This document shows, in pieces, positions 36,223-47,643 of a stretch of 64,000 nt of DNA (its first letter is position 1; each line of letters starts with the position of its first letter). Made by a program: the position numbers and the translations under genes. The notes beneath the pieces were generated by a model. It saw only the letters and a program-made list of their open reading frames with translations, searched no databases and was not told the origin of the DNA. Origin of the DNA: Ashinkailepas kermadecensis (taxonomy: Eukaryota; Arthropoda; Thecostraca; Neolepadidae); NCBI GenBank assembly GCA_034440615.1, contig JAOTOM010004142.1, forward strand, positions 165,164 to 229,163, written 5' to 3'.

Positions 36223-36529
36223 TGGAGGCGTCGGCTGCAGCAGACAGGAGCAAGGTTTCATTCAATGGCGTAGGAACATATTTTTTTTAAAACGTGGCAA
36301 GAGGGGGAGACATGTATATTTATGTCCATTCTTGTTTGGCAGCGCACATAGGGTCAATGACAAGGCTCCCGAAGGTGGAGCGCCATGCACCCTCCCTCTT
36401 TTCTGATATCCCAATTCAGCCGGCAGAGATCGGGAAGAGAAAGCTGGCAGAGACAGCCGGAGGTTTCCCGACGGGGGAAGTCAGGAGTTAGCAGTGGAAA
36501 CAGAGAAGGGTCGAGGGCCACAGGGCTTG

Positions 36530-37075
36530 GCGCTTCGGGGTGCATCAACTGCGTCGGCCATACAGGGAAGGGTCGATGCGGCTTAGGGGTGCATCAACTT
36601 CGTCGGGGTTATACAGAGAAGGCTCGCGGGGCGGAGCGCTTGGAGCCAGGATCGCATCGACTGCATCGGTCACAGAGGGGAGGGTCGGGGACGGAGCGCT
36701 TGGCGCTAGGAGCGCACCGACTGCATCGGTCACACAGGGGAGGGTCGGGGACGGAGCGCTTGGCGCTAGGAGCGCATCGACTGCATCGGTCACACAGGGG
36801 AGGGTCGGGGACGGAGCGCTTGGCGCTTGGAGCGACTCGACTGCGTCGGCCACACAGGGGAGGGTCGGGGGACGGAGCGCTTGGCGCTAGGAGCGCATCG
36901 ACTGCATCGGTCACACAGGGGAGGGTCGGGGACGGAACGCTTGGCGCCAGGAGCACATCGACTGCATCGGTCACACGGGGGAGGGTCGGGGACAGAGCGC
37001 TTGGCGCTAGAAGCGCATCGCGTGCGTGATGCGCATGCGTCAGCCACACAGGGGAGGGTCGGGGGACAGAGCCAG
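36530..37075. repeat. 60-bp minisatellite, about nine copies
   Basis: The unit contains CGCTTGGCGCTAGGAGCGCA and then TCGACTGCATCGGTCACAC and GGGGAGGGTCGGGGAC. Outer copies are diverged. A lone related string, CATCGACTGCATCGGTCACA, occurs at 44327-44346. Confidence 0.93.
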
Positions 37076-37959
37076 TTGGCATGCTTTAGCTGATGGACAC
37101 GACTGGACTCCAATAAATGGTGCCCCCATTTACCGCTCAATTGCTCAATGGCTGTCACCCACTGGTGCCGAGTGGACTGCAGTCGACTGCACCAGACTGC
37201 AGCAGACAGGTTTGGCGCAGCGCTGCAAATTTTATCCGTGACACGAGGATCTTCTTAAGCAGCTGCACGATCCTCCGTGTGGCAGATATCGATCATTCCA
37301 CGTGCATGCGAAAAAGTGCCGCTAGACAAGGAAATATGTGTCTATGTGCATGCTTCTTTAAAGGTCCAAGTCTCCTTTAAATATGCATAGCAAGTGCATC
37401 GTTCAACTTTCATTCTCGTCATAATGCATGTGACGGTAGAGAGCATGATTATATTTTTAATGGAGATAAGTGAAAGCCGACCACTACTTTCTCAGTTGTT
37501 GGTCGAGTTGAAAAGCTTTCTCAGTGGCTGAGGAGATGTACTGCCTTTCCAGTGCTTCTGGCGGGGATCCGACGGGTGTGCTTCGAGTCGACCTGCCCGT
37601 TCCGACCAATCCAATAACCAATGCGGCTCTTTCCAGGTTTCAGCGAGGGAGGAAAGAAGGGCTACACGACAAGTTGGGAGTATCAGGCATTTTGATGTCA
37701 AGCATTTTACAGTGACTTTTCACGCTCGCCAACCTAGAATTCGATCTAACGGCAGGAATTCCCCTCCTCGTGAGGCGTTGCTAGGCAACAGGTTGTGACG
37801 CTATGCAGACATTTTTTAATACTAAATTTAGTCCGAAAGCTTGCTGGGGTGGCTTTATGAGCCTGAGCTCTCCTTTGCCATGTTGCTAGGCAGAGCGCAT
37901 TGCGTGAACCCTGGCCTCACCACCCAATCCATGGATCCCGGTTCAACGAAATAATTATG
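37076..37959. other. Intronic sequence, unassigned
   Basis: I see no gene. A GCTGGGGTGGCTTTATGAGC string at 37842 resembles the tRNA-like head at 18574. Confidence 0.4.
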
Positions 37960-38160
37960 AGAGTTTAACGTGCCGTCAATGCACCGACACGGCCACACCG
38001 GTAGCTCGTCCCCGGCCTTATCGGACCACTTGCCAACTCACCCGATAATCCGGGGACTAAATACGACCGCTAAATCAAGGTCTTCAACCCTGTCTTGCCA
38101 GGGCACAGTAGACCAGTGCAGGCCAGCGCTCCAACCGAGCTACCGAGGCGGCTCATTCCT
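37960..38160 (-). mobile_element. Possible SINE, another tRNA-like head
   Basis: The minus strand reads GCCTCGGTAGCTCGGTTGGA near 38153, a good tRNA 5' half with an A box. The following bases to about 37960 are non-coding. A clear B box, tail and target duplication were not found. Confidence 0.45.
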
Positions 38161-38869
38161 ACAGCCATGCTTCTAAGCACCCTCCGGGTATTCTGCCCTA
38201 CTTGAGATTGGCATATTTCTCTTTTTTTAACAGTTCCGCATGAGCGGCCGATGCCGATGAGACTTGACATCATCCAGCTCGTGCACGGCACCACTGAGCC
38301 GCGCGATTTTCCCCCCGACCTCTGCCGGCTCCGGGTCGCGCACCCTTGACCCCGCAGACGCCCGGCCACATCAAACGGCGGCGCCGCCACGGTCGGCGGA
38401 GCGGCGCGCGGCACGGAGCGTCTCACGGTCGTGTCGCGAACCCGCCGCCCGGCGTCGCGGCGCACATGTCCCCACAGAAGCGGCGACGTGCCCGCGGCGG
38501 CCTGGTGACGTGACCACTGCGGCGGACACGGATATTCGCGACAGCGCCGGCTGATAAACACCGCCGGGGGATGGGTGACGGCTGGGCTGACATCCACGGA
38601 ATTGGAAAGGCTGGGTGGCGAGGGTGCCTCTGGAGAAAGACTCTTAGCTGGTCTTCGTCGTATACGGACGCGTGCAGCAGATTGACTCGTCCTATCACGC
38701 ACGCACACTCCCATGCCGAGGAGAAGAACCACCGCGCCAGACCGCCTGTGTCCTATCACAGCCACCAGTGCAGGGGAGCTGACGACGGGAGCAGCGCAGA
38801 CTGGCTCAGGTCATCGGCAAAGTGTGGTATCTGCAGAGCTGCGCCCTGGAAGTCATTTTCGTAGAGCGG
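38161..38869. other. CpG-rich intronic sequence
   Basis: The part from 38280 to 38560 is strongly CpG-rich, with overlapping frames on both strands but no domain. Confidence 0.4.
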
Positions 38870-39190
38870 AGTGCAGAAGGCGAGGACGTCAAAACCTCCG
38901 ACGACGTGAAAACAATTTGGTCATATGGCGGCGAAAAGTGCGGACAATTGATGATATCGGCAGACGAACACCGCGTCTGCTGGCGAGATTGTGATGACAC
39001 AGAAGCCGGGAATCGAGTATGGCGGAAAAGGCAACAACTGCTACAGCTTCATGTTGCGAAGTATCACGGATATCAGTTTGGCAAGTCAACACTCGGTTCG
39101 CATGAGACCAAACCAAGCTCCTGGTAGACGTCGCTTTCCAGGTAAAGTTTGCAATTCCCGGACTCTGCCGTGGAGGAGTCTCTGCCTCCG
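38870..39190 (+). repeat. Old dispersed repeat, copy 1
   Basis: It aligns with 44545-44880. Shared blocks include CGTCTGCTGGCGAGA/CATCTGCTGGCAAGA, GGCAACAACTGC/AACAGTCACTGC and CCAGGTAAAGTTTGCAATTC/CCAAATAAAGTTCGGAATTC. It is probably a decayed transposable element of unknown type. Confidence 0.6.
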
Positions 39191-40164
39191 ACACAGTGGG
39201 AAAACATCCCACGCTCCATCACGGCATCGCCTTTTCTTTGTCCAATATCGCTGCCACGCGCAAGATTCCATCGCTGAATACTTTTGTTTCTCGCGCCAGA
39301 GTTCGATGCCAGCACGGTTTAATTCATGAATAGTTCGTTGGATATTTGGGCTTTAGAGCACTTCGACTAGTCCTTGATCATTCGCGTCTATTTTCATGCA
39401 TATACTCGACTTACTTTTTCTAATTTCGACCAGTCACCGGCCAAATAATCTTTAAAAAACGCATCGACGCACAGGCGCCGTCGAATGTTAATCAACATCC
39501 GGAATCAACCCACGGCCGTCAGAAACTTCCGACCGAACAAACGCCGGCTGAATAACGAGCAGCATGCGATTAAATCGAACGCGACCTAGCCAGACTCCAG
39601 ACTATGGGTGGGCCTACTGAGCACATCCACACGTTAAAAGCGCCTGCTGAAAGCACTCTCACAACATAGACGCTTGTTGAATACACTCCAACAACATGGT
39701 GTGTTCAACATTGCGTGGGGAATGCACTCGCAGCACAGAAATTCGTCGAAAGCATTCGCACCCCGATGTGACGAGGTACATCCAATACGAAGGATAAAAG
39801 CTGTACTTCAAACAGGCATTGTCTTACCAAACATAACAGAATAGTCCAAATAAGGCAACATAGCGAAACTCGAAGACCTGTCCTCCCCACATCCTGGTTG
39901 GTTGTTTGAGTCTCAGGGTGCATCGACCAGGTTTGGTTATTTAAAGTCGATCTTCTTTGCCTGCCCAACATATGCAACAGCAACACTGACATCTACCGCA
40001 GGAGAATGATCGGCATCACGTTCTCATCCCATGGACGTCGGGCCATGCAGCCTGAACGCGATATGAGCAACACGTGACCTTCGCTACAGCCCATCGAGTG
40101 GTTTTCAGACGTCCATGTACTTGCTCCGCTTTCGGCGGCGCGTCTGCTCGTCGCAAGTTGCTGT
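39191..40164. other. Intronic sequence, unassigned
   Basis: It contains a GATATTTGGGCTTTAGAGCA tail fragment at 39341 followed by CCTTGATCATTCGCGTC. The same pair of strings recurs at 43220-43262. No gene. Confidence 0.4.
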
Positions 40165-40620
40165 CGGGACCGTCCAAGCTCTGACACAGCCTCGGGGCCG
40201 TCCAGGCTCTGACACCGCCTCAGGGCTGTCCAGGCTCTGACACCGCCTCGGGCCGTCCAGGCTCTGACACCGCCTCGGGCCGTCCAGGCTCTGACACCGC
40301 CTCGGGGCCGTCCAGGCTCTGACACCGCCTCGGGGCTGTCCAGGCCCTGGCGCGCCTCGGGGCCGTCCAGGCTCTGACACCGCCTCGGGGCCGTCCAGGC
40401 TCTGACACCGCCTCGGGGCCGTCCAGGCTCTGACACCGCCTCGGGGCTGTCAGCTCTTGCCGCCTCGGGGCTGTCCAGGCCCTGACACCGCCTCGGGGCC
40501 GTCCAGGCTCTGACACCGCCTCGGGGCTGTCCAGGCCCTGGCGCGCCTCGGGGCCGTCCAGGCTCTGACACCGCCTCGGGGCTGTCCAGGCCCTGGCGCG
40601 CCTCGGGGCCGTCCAGGCTC
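40165..40620. repeat. 28-bp minisatellite, about 16 copies
   Basis: The unit is TCTGACACCGCCTCGGGG plus CCGTCCAGGC. A variant unit with CCTGGCGCGCCTCGGGG is interspersed at three places. Open frames on the minus strand follow from the repeat. Confidence 0.95.
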
Positions 40621-41143
40621 TGTCCGCCTCTGTCCCATCCGCCGCGTCTGGCCCGACTCCAGATAACAAGTGCGGGGGAGGGCCACACGATGCGGCGACA
40701 TCGCCAAGATTACAGATTAAGCAGGAGGGCGGCAGTCGCCGGCCCGGTCTGATCAATGCCGGCCACAGTTGGAGACGCCGCGGCGCCGCCGTGGACGAGG
40801 CGCGCCCACCGCCACGTGGACTGGCCGGTGGAAATCCACCGCGGTGTGGACGGCAGCTGGGTGGGTGGGTTCATCACCGCATGGACGAGCGGTCTGAATC
40901 AGGGTACCAACATCCATTTTGAGCCGGGGTTGTTCGGGCTGGACATCATTCCTGGAAAGGCGGTGCCAGACACGCGCACAATATTTCCAGCTGGGTGGTA
41001 GTTCTCCTGCAAATCCAGACACTTTGCGGTATGGGCGTGATCAGATCCCATGGCGGTGGATCCACGACGATCCACGCCGTGGATCCAACACCGATCCACG
41101 AGCACAGCAGTTCACCACGGCGTCCACAAGTAGACACGATAGA
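40621..41143. other. Intronic sequence with GTGGATCC palindromes
   Basis: Several GTGGATCCAC-like words cluster at 41050-41100 and could fold. No gene is recognised. Confidence 0.45.
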
Positions 41144-41219
41144 GCACAGCACAGCACAGCACAGCACAGCACAGCACAGCACAGCACAGCACAGCACAGC
41201 ACAGCACAGCACAGCACAG
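41144..41219. repeat. (CACAG)n microsatellite
   Basis: Fifteen perfect pentamers. Confidence 0.97.
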
Positions 41220-42224
41220 TTCCATCGAATCCACTACAAGGGCAGGTGCATGGGATGGCCGGGAACCTTGCGGGACAGGCTTGCACGCGCGCTTGCTCTC
41301 AGATTCCCCGCCGCAGCACGTTGTGCACACGGTGGGACTGCCCGGACGCCTCGGGTCGGTGACCAGAGGACCGCTCCGGTGACACGAGGCGAGGCCGTGC
41401 CCTCGGGGTGTGCCACCGGACAGAGGGATCGGCTCCAGCTGCACATCAAGGCTGTGGACTCGATGCGGCGGCGGCGGCGGCTGGTCGGTCAGCGTTGATC
41501 CCGCAGCTACTGCCGACACGCCCCAGCTACTGCCGCAGCTACTGGACACGCCCCAGCTACTGCCGTCTCCTGGGTGGGTGGGGGACCGGCCCGGGAAGGG
41601 TCTGCCCAGGTCTGACTCAAACCCAGAGACGTCACACGTTCGACAGGCGCCTCAGCCGACCGAGCCACCAAGGCGGCGGCAACCCGAGTTCGAAATGAAG
41701 ATGTTATCGCGCGAGGGCTGCGATGCCTGGAACGCGCGCCCGATTTATCCCGCGATAACCCCTTTGCGCGCATGCGAAGCACCCGCGCTACGCGGCGTCC
41801 GCTTTCAAAACAAACACTAAAAATATTATCGCTGCCGTTCAAGTGAAAATAAACTAGGTGGCCGTCCCTGTCGCGCGGCGGGGGCGCTTGTACCCCGCCC
41901 CACGACGCCACGAAAACATTTTTGCAACCGGCAGTGGTGTGCGCGTCGCGCGACGGTAAACAGACGCAGCGGGAGCAGGGTGGAGCGGGCCGCCGCTGGC
42001 CTGTACCACGGTCCGCCCGGTGTCACCCGTCCACACGGGGGCGCCCGGTCCTTCGGCGGCGCCCAACGACGGGTGGCGCCCCGCTGTAATGAGATGTGTT
42101 CATTTGACCGCGTGATGACTCCCGGGCTGCCTTGCGAAAGATTAAACATAAAAAGTTTTTTTTTTCGTGACAGGTTAACCAAGGATGCAGCTTAAAAATG
42201 GAAGGGCCCAGCAAGGGCGTGGAA
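41220..42224. other. GC-rich intronic sequence
   Basis: CAGCTACTGCCG-type words recur at 41506-41570. Otherwise I see nothing but composition-driven open frames. Confidence 0.4.
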
Positions 42225-42312
42225 ACCGTGGGAGGCATGGGGCATGGGGCATGGGGCAGGGGGCTTGGGGCAGGGGGCAGGAGGCAGGGGACAGGGGCAG
42301 GGGGAAGGGGAC
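42225..42312. repeat. GGGGCA-rich purine tract
   Basis: Repeated GGGGCATG, GGGGCAGG and GGAGGCAGG words give many G-runs of three or more, a G-quadruplex-type sequence on the plus strand. Confidence 0.85.
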
Positions 42313-43271
42313 AAGGGCTGACACTGACACGGACGGCTGACAAACATCGTCCCATGCCAAATGTCTAACATTGGAGGAGCTCGCCGAGCATTGGAGGAGC
42401 TCCGGTCAAGGGCCTTCCAAAGACAGCCACATCCACATATGCAATCTATCACGTCGATCGGTAGAAGTGTTACAAAAAAAATTCACTTTCGGTTGGGCGT
42501 CTAATGTGAATATGACATGCTGATTTTTGTGATCAAAGATGCAAATAAAAAGCATCCAATTGATTATCTGCACTTGGAAGACAGATAAATGAGATCATTT
42601 CAGGCACGTGTGGTCTCTACCAGCATCATACAAACTGCAATTAAAGGAAACTCACGTTAGCTGCATTTTATGCATCATGAATCTTTAGATACCATAGATA
42701 TTAGTCAGTTAATTATGGAAATAAAAGTACTAACATATGGTGCATATATTATTACATTACTTTACGTATTACTTTCCACCAAAAATGTGTAATTTGGGCA
42801 CCATGATCGGCGGTGTGTTGCCAATCCGGCCAGAGACAGACTCATCGGTGGTGTGTTGCCAACCTGTCCAGGGACAGATAGAGCCAATCGGCAGGCAAGG
42901 AGGCAAGCAAGGAGTGGGGGACTAGATCAGTACACGTGCCCAGCACGGCGGAAGGTCTCAGGAAGTGTGGAACATTGCAGTGTGAGCCCGCCGGTCACCA
43001 GTCGAAGGGAACCTTTTGGCTGTGAATGTTACCCAAGCTACTTTGTTTGTAGATCATTCTGGGGTGGGAAGGCTTTCAGCGATCGCCTTGTCTTATGCCT
43101 GCACTCAGAAAACGCAAAATTATCGTTCCTGGTAAAACAGAACTGGAGGAGGGCTTTTCACTTCGGAAAGCCATGCCTGCCCAATACAAGAGGTACGCGA
43201 TCGCCGGCACTTGGAAGTCAGTTAGTTATTTGGGCGCTTCGACCAGGATTGATCATTCGCGTCACCTGGAA
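42313..43271. other. Intronic sequence, unassigned
   Basis: The part from 42460 to 42790 is AT-rich. The tail motif GTTATTTGGGCGCTTCGACC at 43224 abuts the SINE that follows. Confidence 0.4.
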
Positions 43272-43455
43272 GAGCGCTATTGGTTTTGCGACGCGGGGAC
43301 TGTTCTTGGGGGTCACATAACGTCTCCAACATCTCACGCCTGTCCAATAGCGCCTCCAATCTCTCACGCCGATTGGCCGCGGGGAAGAGTAGCAACATGT
43401 GGGACACGAACGCACAACATTTCGGTTTGGGAACGGGCAACTACCCCACAGAGCA
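43272..43455 (-). mobile_element. tRNA-derived SINE, family 1, diverged
   Basis: The plus strand shows CTATTGGTTTTGCGACGCGG at the tail side. The body core CCAATCTCTCACGCCGATTG appears after an internal partial duplication (CCAACATCTCACGCC then CCAATCTCTCACGCC). The tRNA part is degraded and ends in a C-run followed by (CA)n at 43457-43480. Confidence 0.75.
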
Positions 43456-43519
43456 CCCCCCCCCCCCCACACACACACACTTGGGAGTTGACCACGTGAC
43501 CAAGCACAGTTGTGCCGGA

Positions 43520-43670
43520 GGGGCGGTTGTGTGGCGACACACCAGCCGAGACTGCATGGCGTCGCCTGTCTCTGAACCCGGCAGGAGGGTCATGCATCAC
43601 GGGGAATCGAACCCGGTACCTCTGGGTTCCCAGACGCTCAGCTTAATCGCTGACCTACCGACGCCCCAGC
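43520..43670 (-). mobile_element. tRNA-derived SINE, family 3
   Basis: On the minus strand the head reads CGGTAGGTCAGCGATTAAGC, an A box, with B box GGTTCGATTCCCC about 35 bases on. It resembles the head at 46660-46805 more than family 1. No target duplication is obvious. Confidence 0.65.
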
Positions 43671-44544
43671 ATTTCCGGGCCGACACGCACGTTTCCGCTT
43701 TCCCCGACGACTGGATGGGGGGGGCTTCGAACTTTGAAAGCCGCACCTGCCGAGTGCGAGAGGCACGAGACCACTCTGCACCTGGGCAGTCGATCACGTG
43801 ACTAAGCACAGCCGTGCCGGGCCGACACGCGCGTCTGACCGGCCGGTCACGTGACACCGCGAGATTAACGGCCGTCGCCGCCGCCTCTCGCGCGATTTTT
43901 CACGCGGCAAACGCGGCGCGCTAATTTCTCATGCCGCCAACTGGCGCGCGGCGCCATCGCTCGTCGCCCGAGGCGACTGCAGAGGCGGCGGTGTGTTGGC
44001 ACGTGTTGGTGCGCGGCGAGTGGGATCATTAACGCATACGTCACTGGCGTCTGTGACGACAACTGGCGCCGCTATATTTCGATACCTGTTCCGGCGGTGT
44101 TCCGATCTCTCGCCCGCCGGCCCGGAATAGCACTCGATCGTCCACTGGCTGGCTGGCTCGGGTTACTGGAGCTCGGAGGTTGGTTGGTTTTGGTTTTCGA
44201 CCGGCGGCCGGTGGAGAAAATAGCGTCGCCATCCCCCCCGGCGGGGGGGGGGGGGGGGAAAAGGAGGGAAAAGGGAAAAAACAAAAAAATTTTTTGGTTT
44301 TGAGAGGAGCATATCTCCCCCACCCGTCATCGACTGCATCGGTCACACCGTGCACATCACCAGTCCATCGATCGCCCACCCCGCCGTGTATAATCTCCCC
44401 AGGACTACGTCCAGCGATTGTTTTTGTCGTATTTATTTATTTATTTATTTATTTCACGATACATGCTCTCCACGTATATGGACATGTCATGGACATGGAC
44501 ATGTTGTTATGGACATGTCATGACGCTGTTATGTCGTATAGTGA
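43671..44544. other. Intronic sequence with poly-G and (TATT)n
   Basis: A SINE-tail-like GGTTGGTTGGTTTTGGTTTT is at 44177. A G-run lies at 44243-44257, then an A-rich tract to 44290, and (TATT)n at 44431-44453. Repeated GGACATGTCATGGACATG words follow at 44480-44525. Confidence 0.5.
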
Positions 44545-44880
44545 AGGGCAACAAGCGAGCACGTCAAACTCCTGATGACGTCAAAAGAGTTGGGCAAGAA
44601 TAAGGTGGTTGTGATAGGAGAAATTTGTGGGCAAATAAATGATGACACACAGATGAACGCCGCATCTGCTGGCAAGAGTGTGATGGCACACGTGTCGTGA
44701 GTCGAGCATGGTGAAAACAATAACAGTCACTGCCGTAGCATGTTGTGAAACTGCATGCACATCAAGTCAGAAAGTCAAAACTCTGGTCCGCGGTAGTTCG
44801 AAACAGGCTCCTAAAACGGATCCTTTTCCAAATAAAGTTCGGAATTCCAGGGCATTGCTCCGGAATGACGTTGACGCTCA
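44545..44880 (+). repeat. Old dispersed repeat, copy 2
   Basis: Diverged partner of 38870-39190 in the same orientation. No shared terminal structure is visible, and the coding content is too decayed to classify. Confidence 0.6.
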
Positions 44881-44916
44881 ATTGGCATGCCTCTTGTCAG
44901 CGCTTGTCCTCTAACG

Positions 44917-44951
44917 TAGGAGGTGCCACCTCCTACGAGGTGGCACCTCCT
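44917..44951. other. Near-perfect palindrome, 35 bp
   Basis: TAGGAGGTGCCACCTCCTA is followed by CGAGGTGGCACCTCCTA. The motif AGGAGGTGCCACCT is repeated in inverted order, so it folds in two alternative ways. Confidence 0.9.
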
Positions 44952-44962
44952 AAATTGTTCCC

Positions 44963-45290
44963 TGACGGTGGGTATCACTACACCCGCCTTATGTCGTCGA
45001 GCCATAAGACGACCGCACCGCCGTGACGGTGGGTATCACCATAGGACTGTCGTCTCACGGTGGGATTCACCTACGGCTGTCATCTGCCACGGTGGTTATC
45101 ACCATGCGACTGTCGTCTCACGGTGGTAATCACCATACGACTGTCGTCTCACGGTGGGATTCACCTACGACTGTCGTCTGACTGTGGGAATCACCATACG
45201 ATTGTCGTATGCTGGTGGTAATCACCATACGACGGTCGTCTGACGATGGGAATCACCATACAATTGTCGTCTGACTGTGGGAATCAATGT
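44963..45290. repeat. 31-bp minisatellite, about ten copies
   Basis: The unit contains ACGGTGGGAATCACCATACG and then ACTGTCGTCTC, with variants such as GATTCACCTACG. Confidence 0.92.
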
Positions 45291-45637
45291 GAGTGTATCC
45301 ATGTTTTACGCCTACTACGTTAATTTTATCGCGTGATATACCAAATCGTTCTCTTTAAACTGATGTATCAGAGCGGTAATCACGCCAGTAAAGCTTCGGT
45401 GATGGACATTTTTCCGAACGCCAGGCATGCCTATCGCTACAGAAACGATGGGAAAAGCTCCGTCGGCAGTTTGGCTGAGAACCGTGAGCGCATTTCCCAG
45501 AATCTGCCAGTAATGACGATGGGAGAATGAGCTGCACCAGGCTGAAAACTAGCATCACATTGCGGTTAGTTCTGGATACAGTACCATGTCGAAGGTTCGA
45601 AGGTGAAACCAGCAACGTCAACGTCCAGCCGTTGGCT

Positions 45638-45727
45638 GTCAGTCATCGGGTGTCAGTACATCAGTGGATGTCAGTACGTCAGTTGATATCAGTACGTAAG
45701 TGGATGTCAGTACATCAGTGGATGTAC
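45638..45727. repeat. 18-bp tandem repeat, five copies
   Basis: Unit GTCAGTACATCAGTGGAT, imperfect. Confidence 0.88.
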
Positions 45728-45814
45728 GTAGACGAAATGTCGGCCCGCGTCATCCCCGTCACAATGAAACCATTAAAGTTGCCGCATGTTTTATCAGTAC
45801 ACTTATCGACGTAG

Positions 45815-46025
45815 GTACGCGTATAGGAATCTTTATCGATATGAATATAACTAATGCTATCCACAGCGCCATCAGGATCGGTATTCGTGTTGCCGGTATC
45901 GTCATCAGTACCACTTCGGGCATCGGCACTGGTACGAGCATAACTAATAATATCCTCAGCGTCATCAGCATCAGTATCGGTGTAGGTGCTGATATCGGTA
46001 TCGATGCCGGTACAGTTATCGGTAC
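45815..46025. repeat. Degenerate TATCGGTA-type repeat next to the Ig1 donor
   Basis: Words such as ATCGGTA, ATCAGTA and GGTATCG recur at three- and six-base spacing up to the donor at 46029. On the minus strand the intron therefore opens GTGAGTACCGATAACTG and stays repetitive for 200 bp. The periodicity keeps several frames open. Confidence 0.65.
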
Positions 46026-46029
46026 TCAC

Positions 46030-46386
46030 ATGCCGCAGTGACCTTGACGCTGTGACTGGTCTTCTCTCCCCTGCTGCTCCAGGCCACGCAGTTGCAGCTG
46101 TAGTCGCCGAAATACTCCTCGACGGCCGCCCTGTCAACGCTCAGCTTCACCTCCAGCTGCCGGATGGCGGTCTGCGGGTCCACGTAGTCGGCCCTCGAGT
46201 GCTCCCGGTCGCCCATGTGCTCCCCGTTGCAGCGGAAGTAGAGGTGCAGCACGTGCGCTGCGCGACAGGTCAAGGTCGCCGGCTTGCTGCGCATCACGAA
46301 CGCGGGGGCGGGCACCTCCAGGAAGACGGGCGCTGATTGGTCCAAAGCGGGTCCCGTCGGGATGATGTCCGGTAGCAGCAGGTGCT
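46030..46386 (-). CDS. unc5: UNC5 netrin receptor, Ig1 exon (internal)
   Basis: This exon encodes residues 36-154, plus the first base of codon 155, of the UNC5 receptor. It covers a short juxta-signal segment and the first Ig domain. The domain has C76 (TLTC), C88 in YFRCNGE, and C133-x-C135 in YSCNCVAWSS. The extra pair C88 and C133/C135 and the CNG...CxCVAWSS pattern are a known signature of UNC5 Ig1, which separates it from ordinary I-set domains. The acceptor follows a pyrimidine tract, TTTCTTCCGTTTCAG, and ends at 46387. The donor is GCAT|GTGAGT. Length is 357 bp, phase 1 at both ends, so codon 36 (G+AG, Glu) and codon 155 (T+AC, Tyr) are both completed across introns. Domain order and phase match the neighbouring exons. 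Confidence 0.93.
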
Positions 46387-46659
46387 CTGAAACGGAAGAA
46401 AATAAGTGGATATTGTACAGTGTATGGGTGTGTCAGCCAGGTGACAAAATTGATGTTCATTGTCTTCTCCTACATAAAGAGAGCATACCATCCCGAACAA
46501 CTTAGTGCATGGAGAGATCTTGCAAGGAGTGGTAGTCACTTTCAGTTCAACCAGTTGACAGTCAACAAAGAATTGAACTAAAACCGAAGCCAACTAAAGT
46601 CCAAATCCACCACGCGCAATCATAAAGCACCCAGTGTTTTCAGGCACAGCCAGTTGGTT

Positions 46660-46805
46660 GTTGTTGGTTGTGGCTTTACGACGCACTACGCGGCTGAGGC
46701 CACATGCCCTCGCCCGCCTCTCACCCGACAGGAAGGGCGGACACCGCGGGGAATCGAACCTCGCACCTCTGGTTTCCTGCCCAGCCACTGAGCCACCAAC
46801 ACCCT
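46660..46805 (-). mobile_element. tRNA-derived SINE, family 3
   Basis: The minus strand opens GGTGTTGGTGGCTCAGTGGC (A box TGGCTCAGTGG) and has B box GGTTCGATTCCCC. The body follows, with GCGGGCGAGGGCATGTGG, and the tail is AACCAACAACAACC. It lies about 270 bp upstream of the Ig1 acceptor inside intron 1. Confidence 0.75.
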
Positions 46806-47607
46806 CTTTGGCATCGGCTTCGACCTCTGCTGGGAGCTTGCTAGTAGTCTGCGCATGTGACAGCAGCAGCAAGGCACCACTGCGAGCTTGCTGCACTGCA
46901 GAGGGCTCTCACTGCAGAGAGAGGACCAAGGAGCTGTCCGCACCCATTGGCAAGAGAGCCGTCCGCTTGGTCCTTCCGGGGCGTGCACAAAGCACGTCTG
47001 AAGTGACGCCGGCGCTCAACTGGCCGCCAGCGAAACCACTCAACTGGCCGTTCGTTGACAGCACCACGCCACTCCAATGCCATCTCCGTGTCTCACTCAC
47101 GTCCACCCCCTCCTGCCACTTCGTCTGGAGACGGACACTGGACTTCCCGCGCTGGGCGGGATCGTCTCGTGGGCAGGACGCCTGCTTCGCCGGACGAGCG
47201 CTCGTCTCGAGGCGGAGAGTTTGTCGCAAGGCGGTGGAGTTTGTCGCAAGCCGCGAGGTGTCTCGAGCGACGCGCGTGTTTCTTTGTTGCTCATGGAGAA
47301 GCCGTGTCGCCGCGGAGCATGTTTGTCTCGCCCGGGGCTGGGATTTGTCTCGCGGCACGAGTTTCTTTCTCGGGAGGCGGGGGGGGGTGCTCGAGGCGCG
47401 CGGTTTGTTTCGGCGAGGAGCGTACCGTCCGTCGTCCAGCTCCATTAGACCGCCGACGCTTTTGAACACCATCGCGCAAATGTTTGCGCAGCCGCGGCGT
47501 TTTTGTGTTCATTTATCTCCCACATGACCGGGCGGCCGTTCGCAGCCGATACAGGGACCGCGTCCGCACAGTGTCGCGCGCACGTCGGTAGACATGCCGT
47601 CACGGTC
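46806..47607. other. GC-rich intronic sequence with CTCG-rich degenerate words
   Basis: A 297-codon frame runs through it from within the SINE. It is rich in Arg/Ser and shows no domain. GTCTCGAGGCG and TTTGTCGCAAG words recur at 47190-47410, pointing to a decayed repeat. Confidence 0.45.
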
Positions 47608-47643
47608 GGGGCGGGGCGGGGGCGGGGGCGGGGGCGGGGGCGG
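47608..47643. repeat. (GGGGGC)n tract
   Basis: Six G-runs of four or five spaced by single C. Strong G-quadruplex and Sp1/GC-box-like sequence. Confidence 0.95.

Larger units (their letters stand above)
857..46029 (-). other. unc5 intron 2 (45.2 kb)
   Basis: The intron runs from donor T|GTGAGT at 46029 to acceptor CAG at 857. Both flanking exons are phase 1 and join to give a Y155 codon (T+AC) in the conserved inter-domain linker, which confirms the junction. I found no nested protein-coding gene in it. It holds most of the tandem arrays and SINEs listed separately. Confidence 0.85.

Noticed and set aside
46634..47527. 297-codon plus-strand frame
   Set aside because: It starts inside a SINE and runs through GC-rich degenerate sequence. 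It has no domain, and other frames on both strands overlap it.
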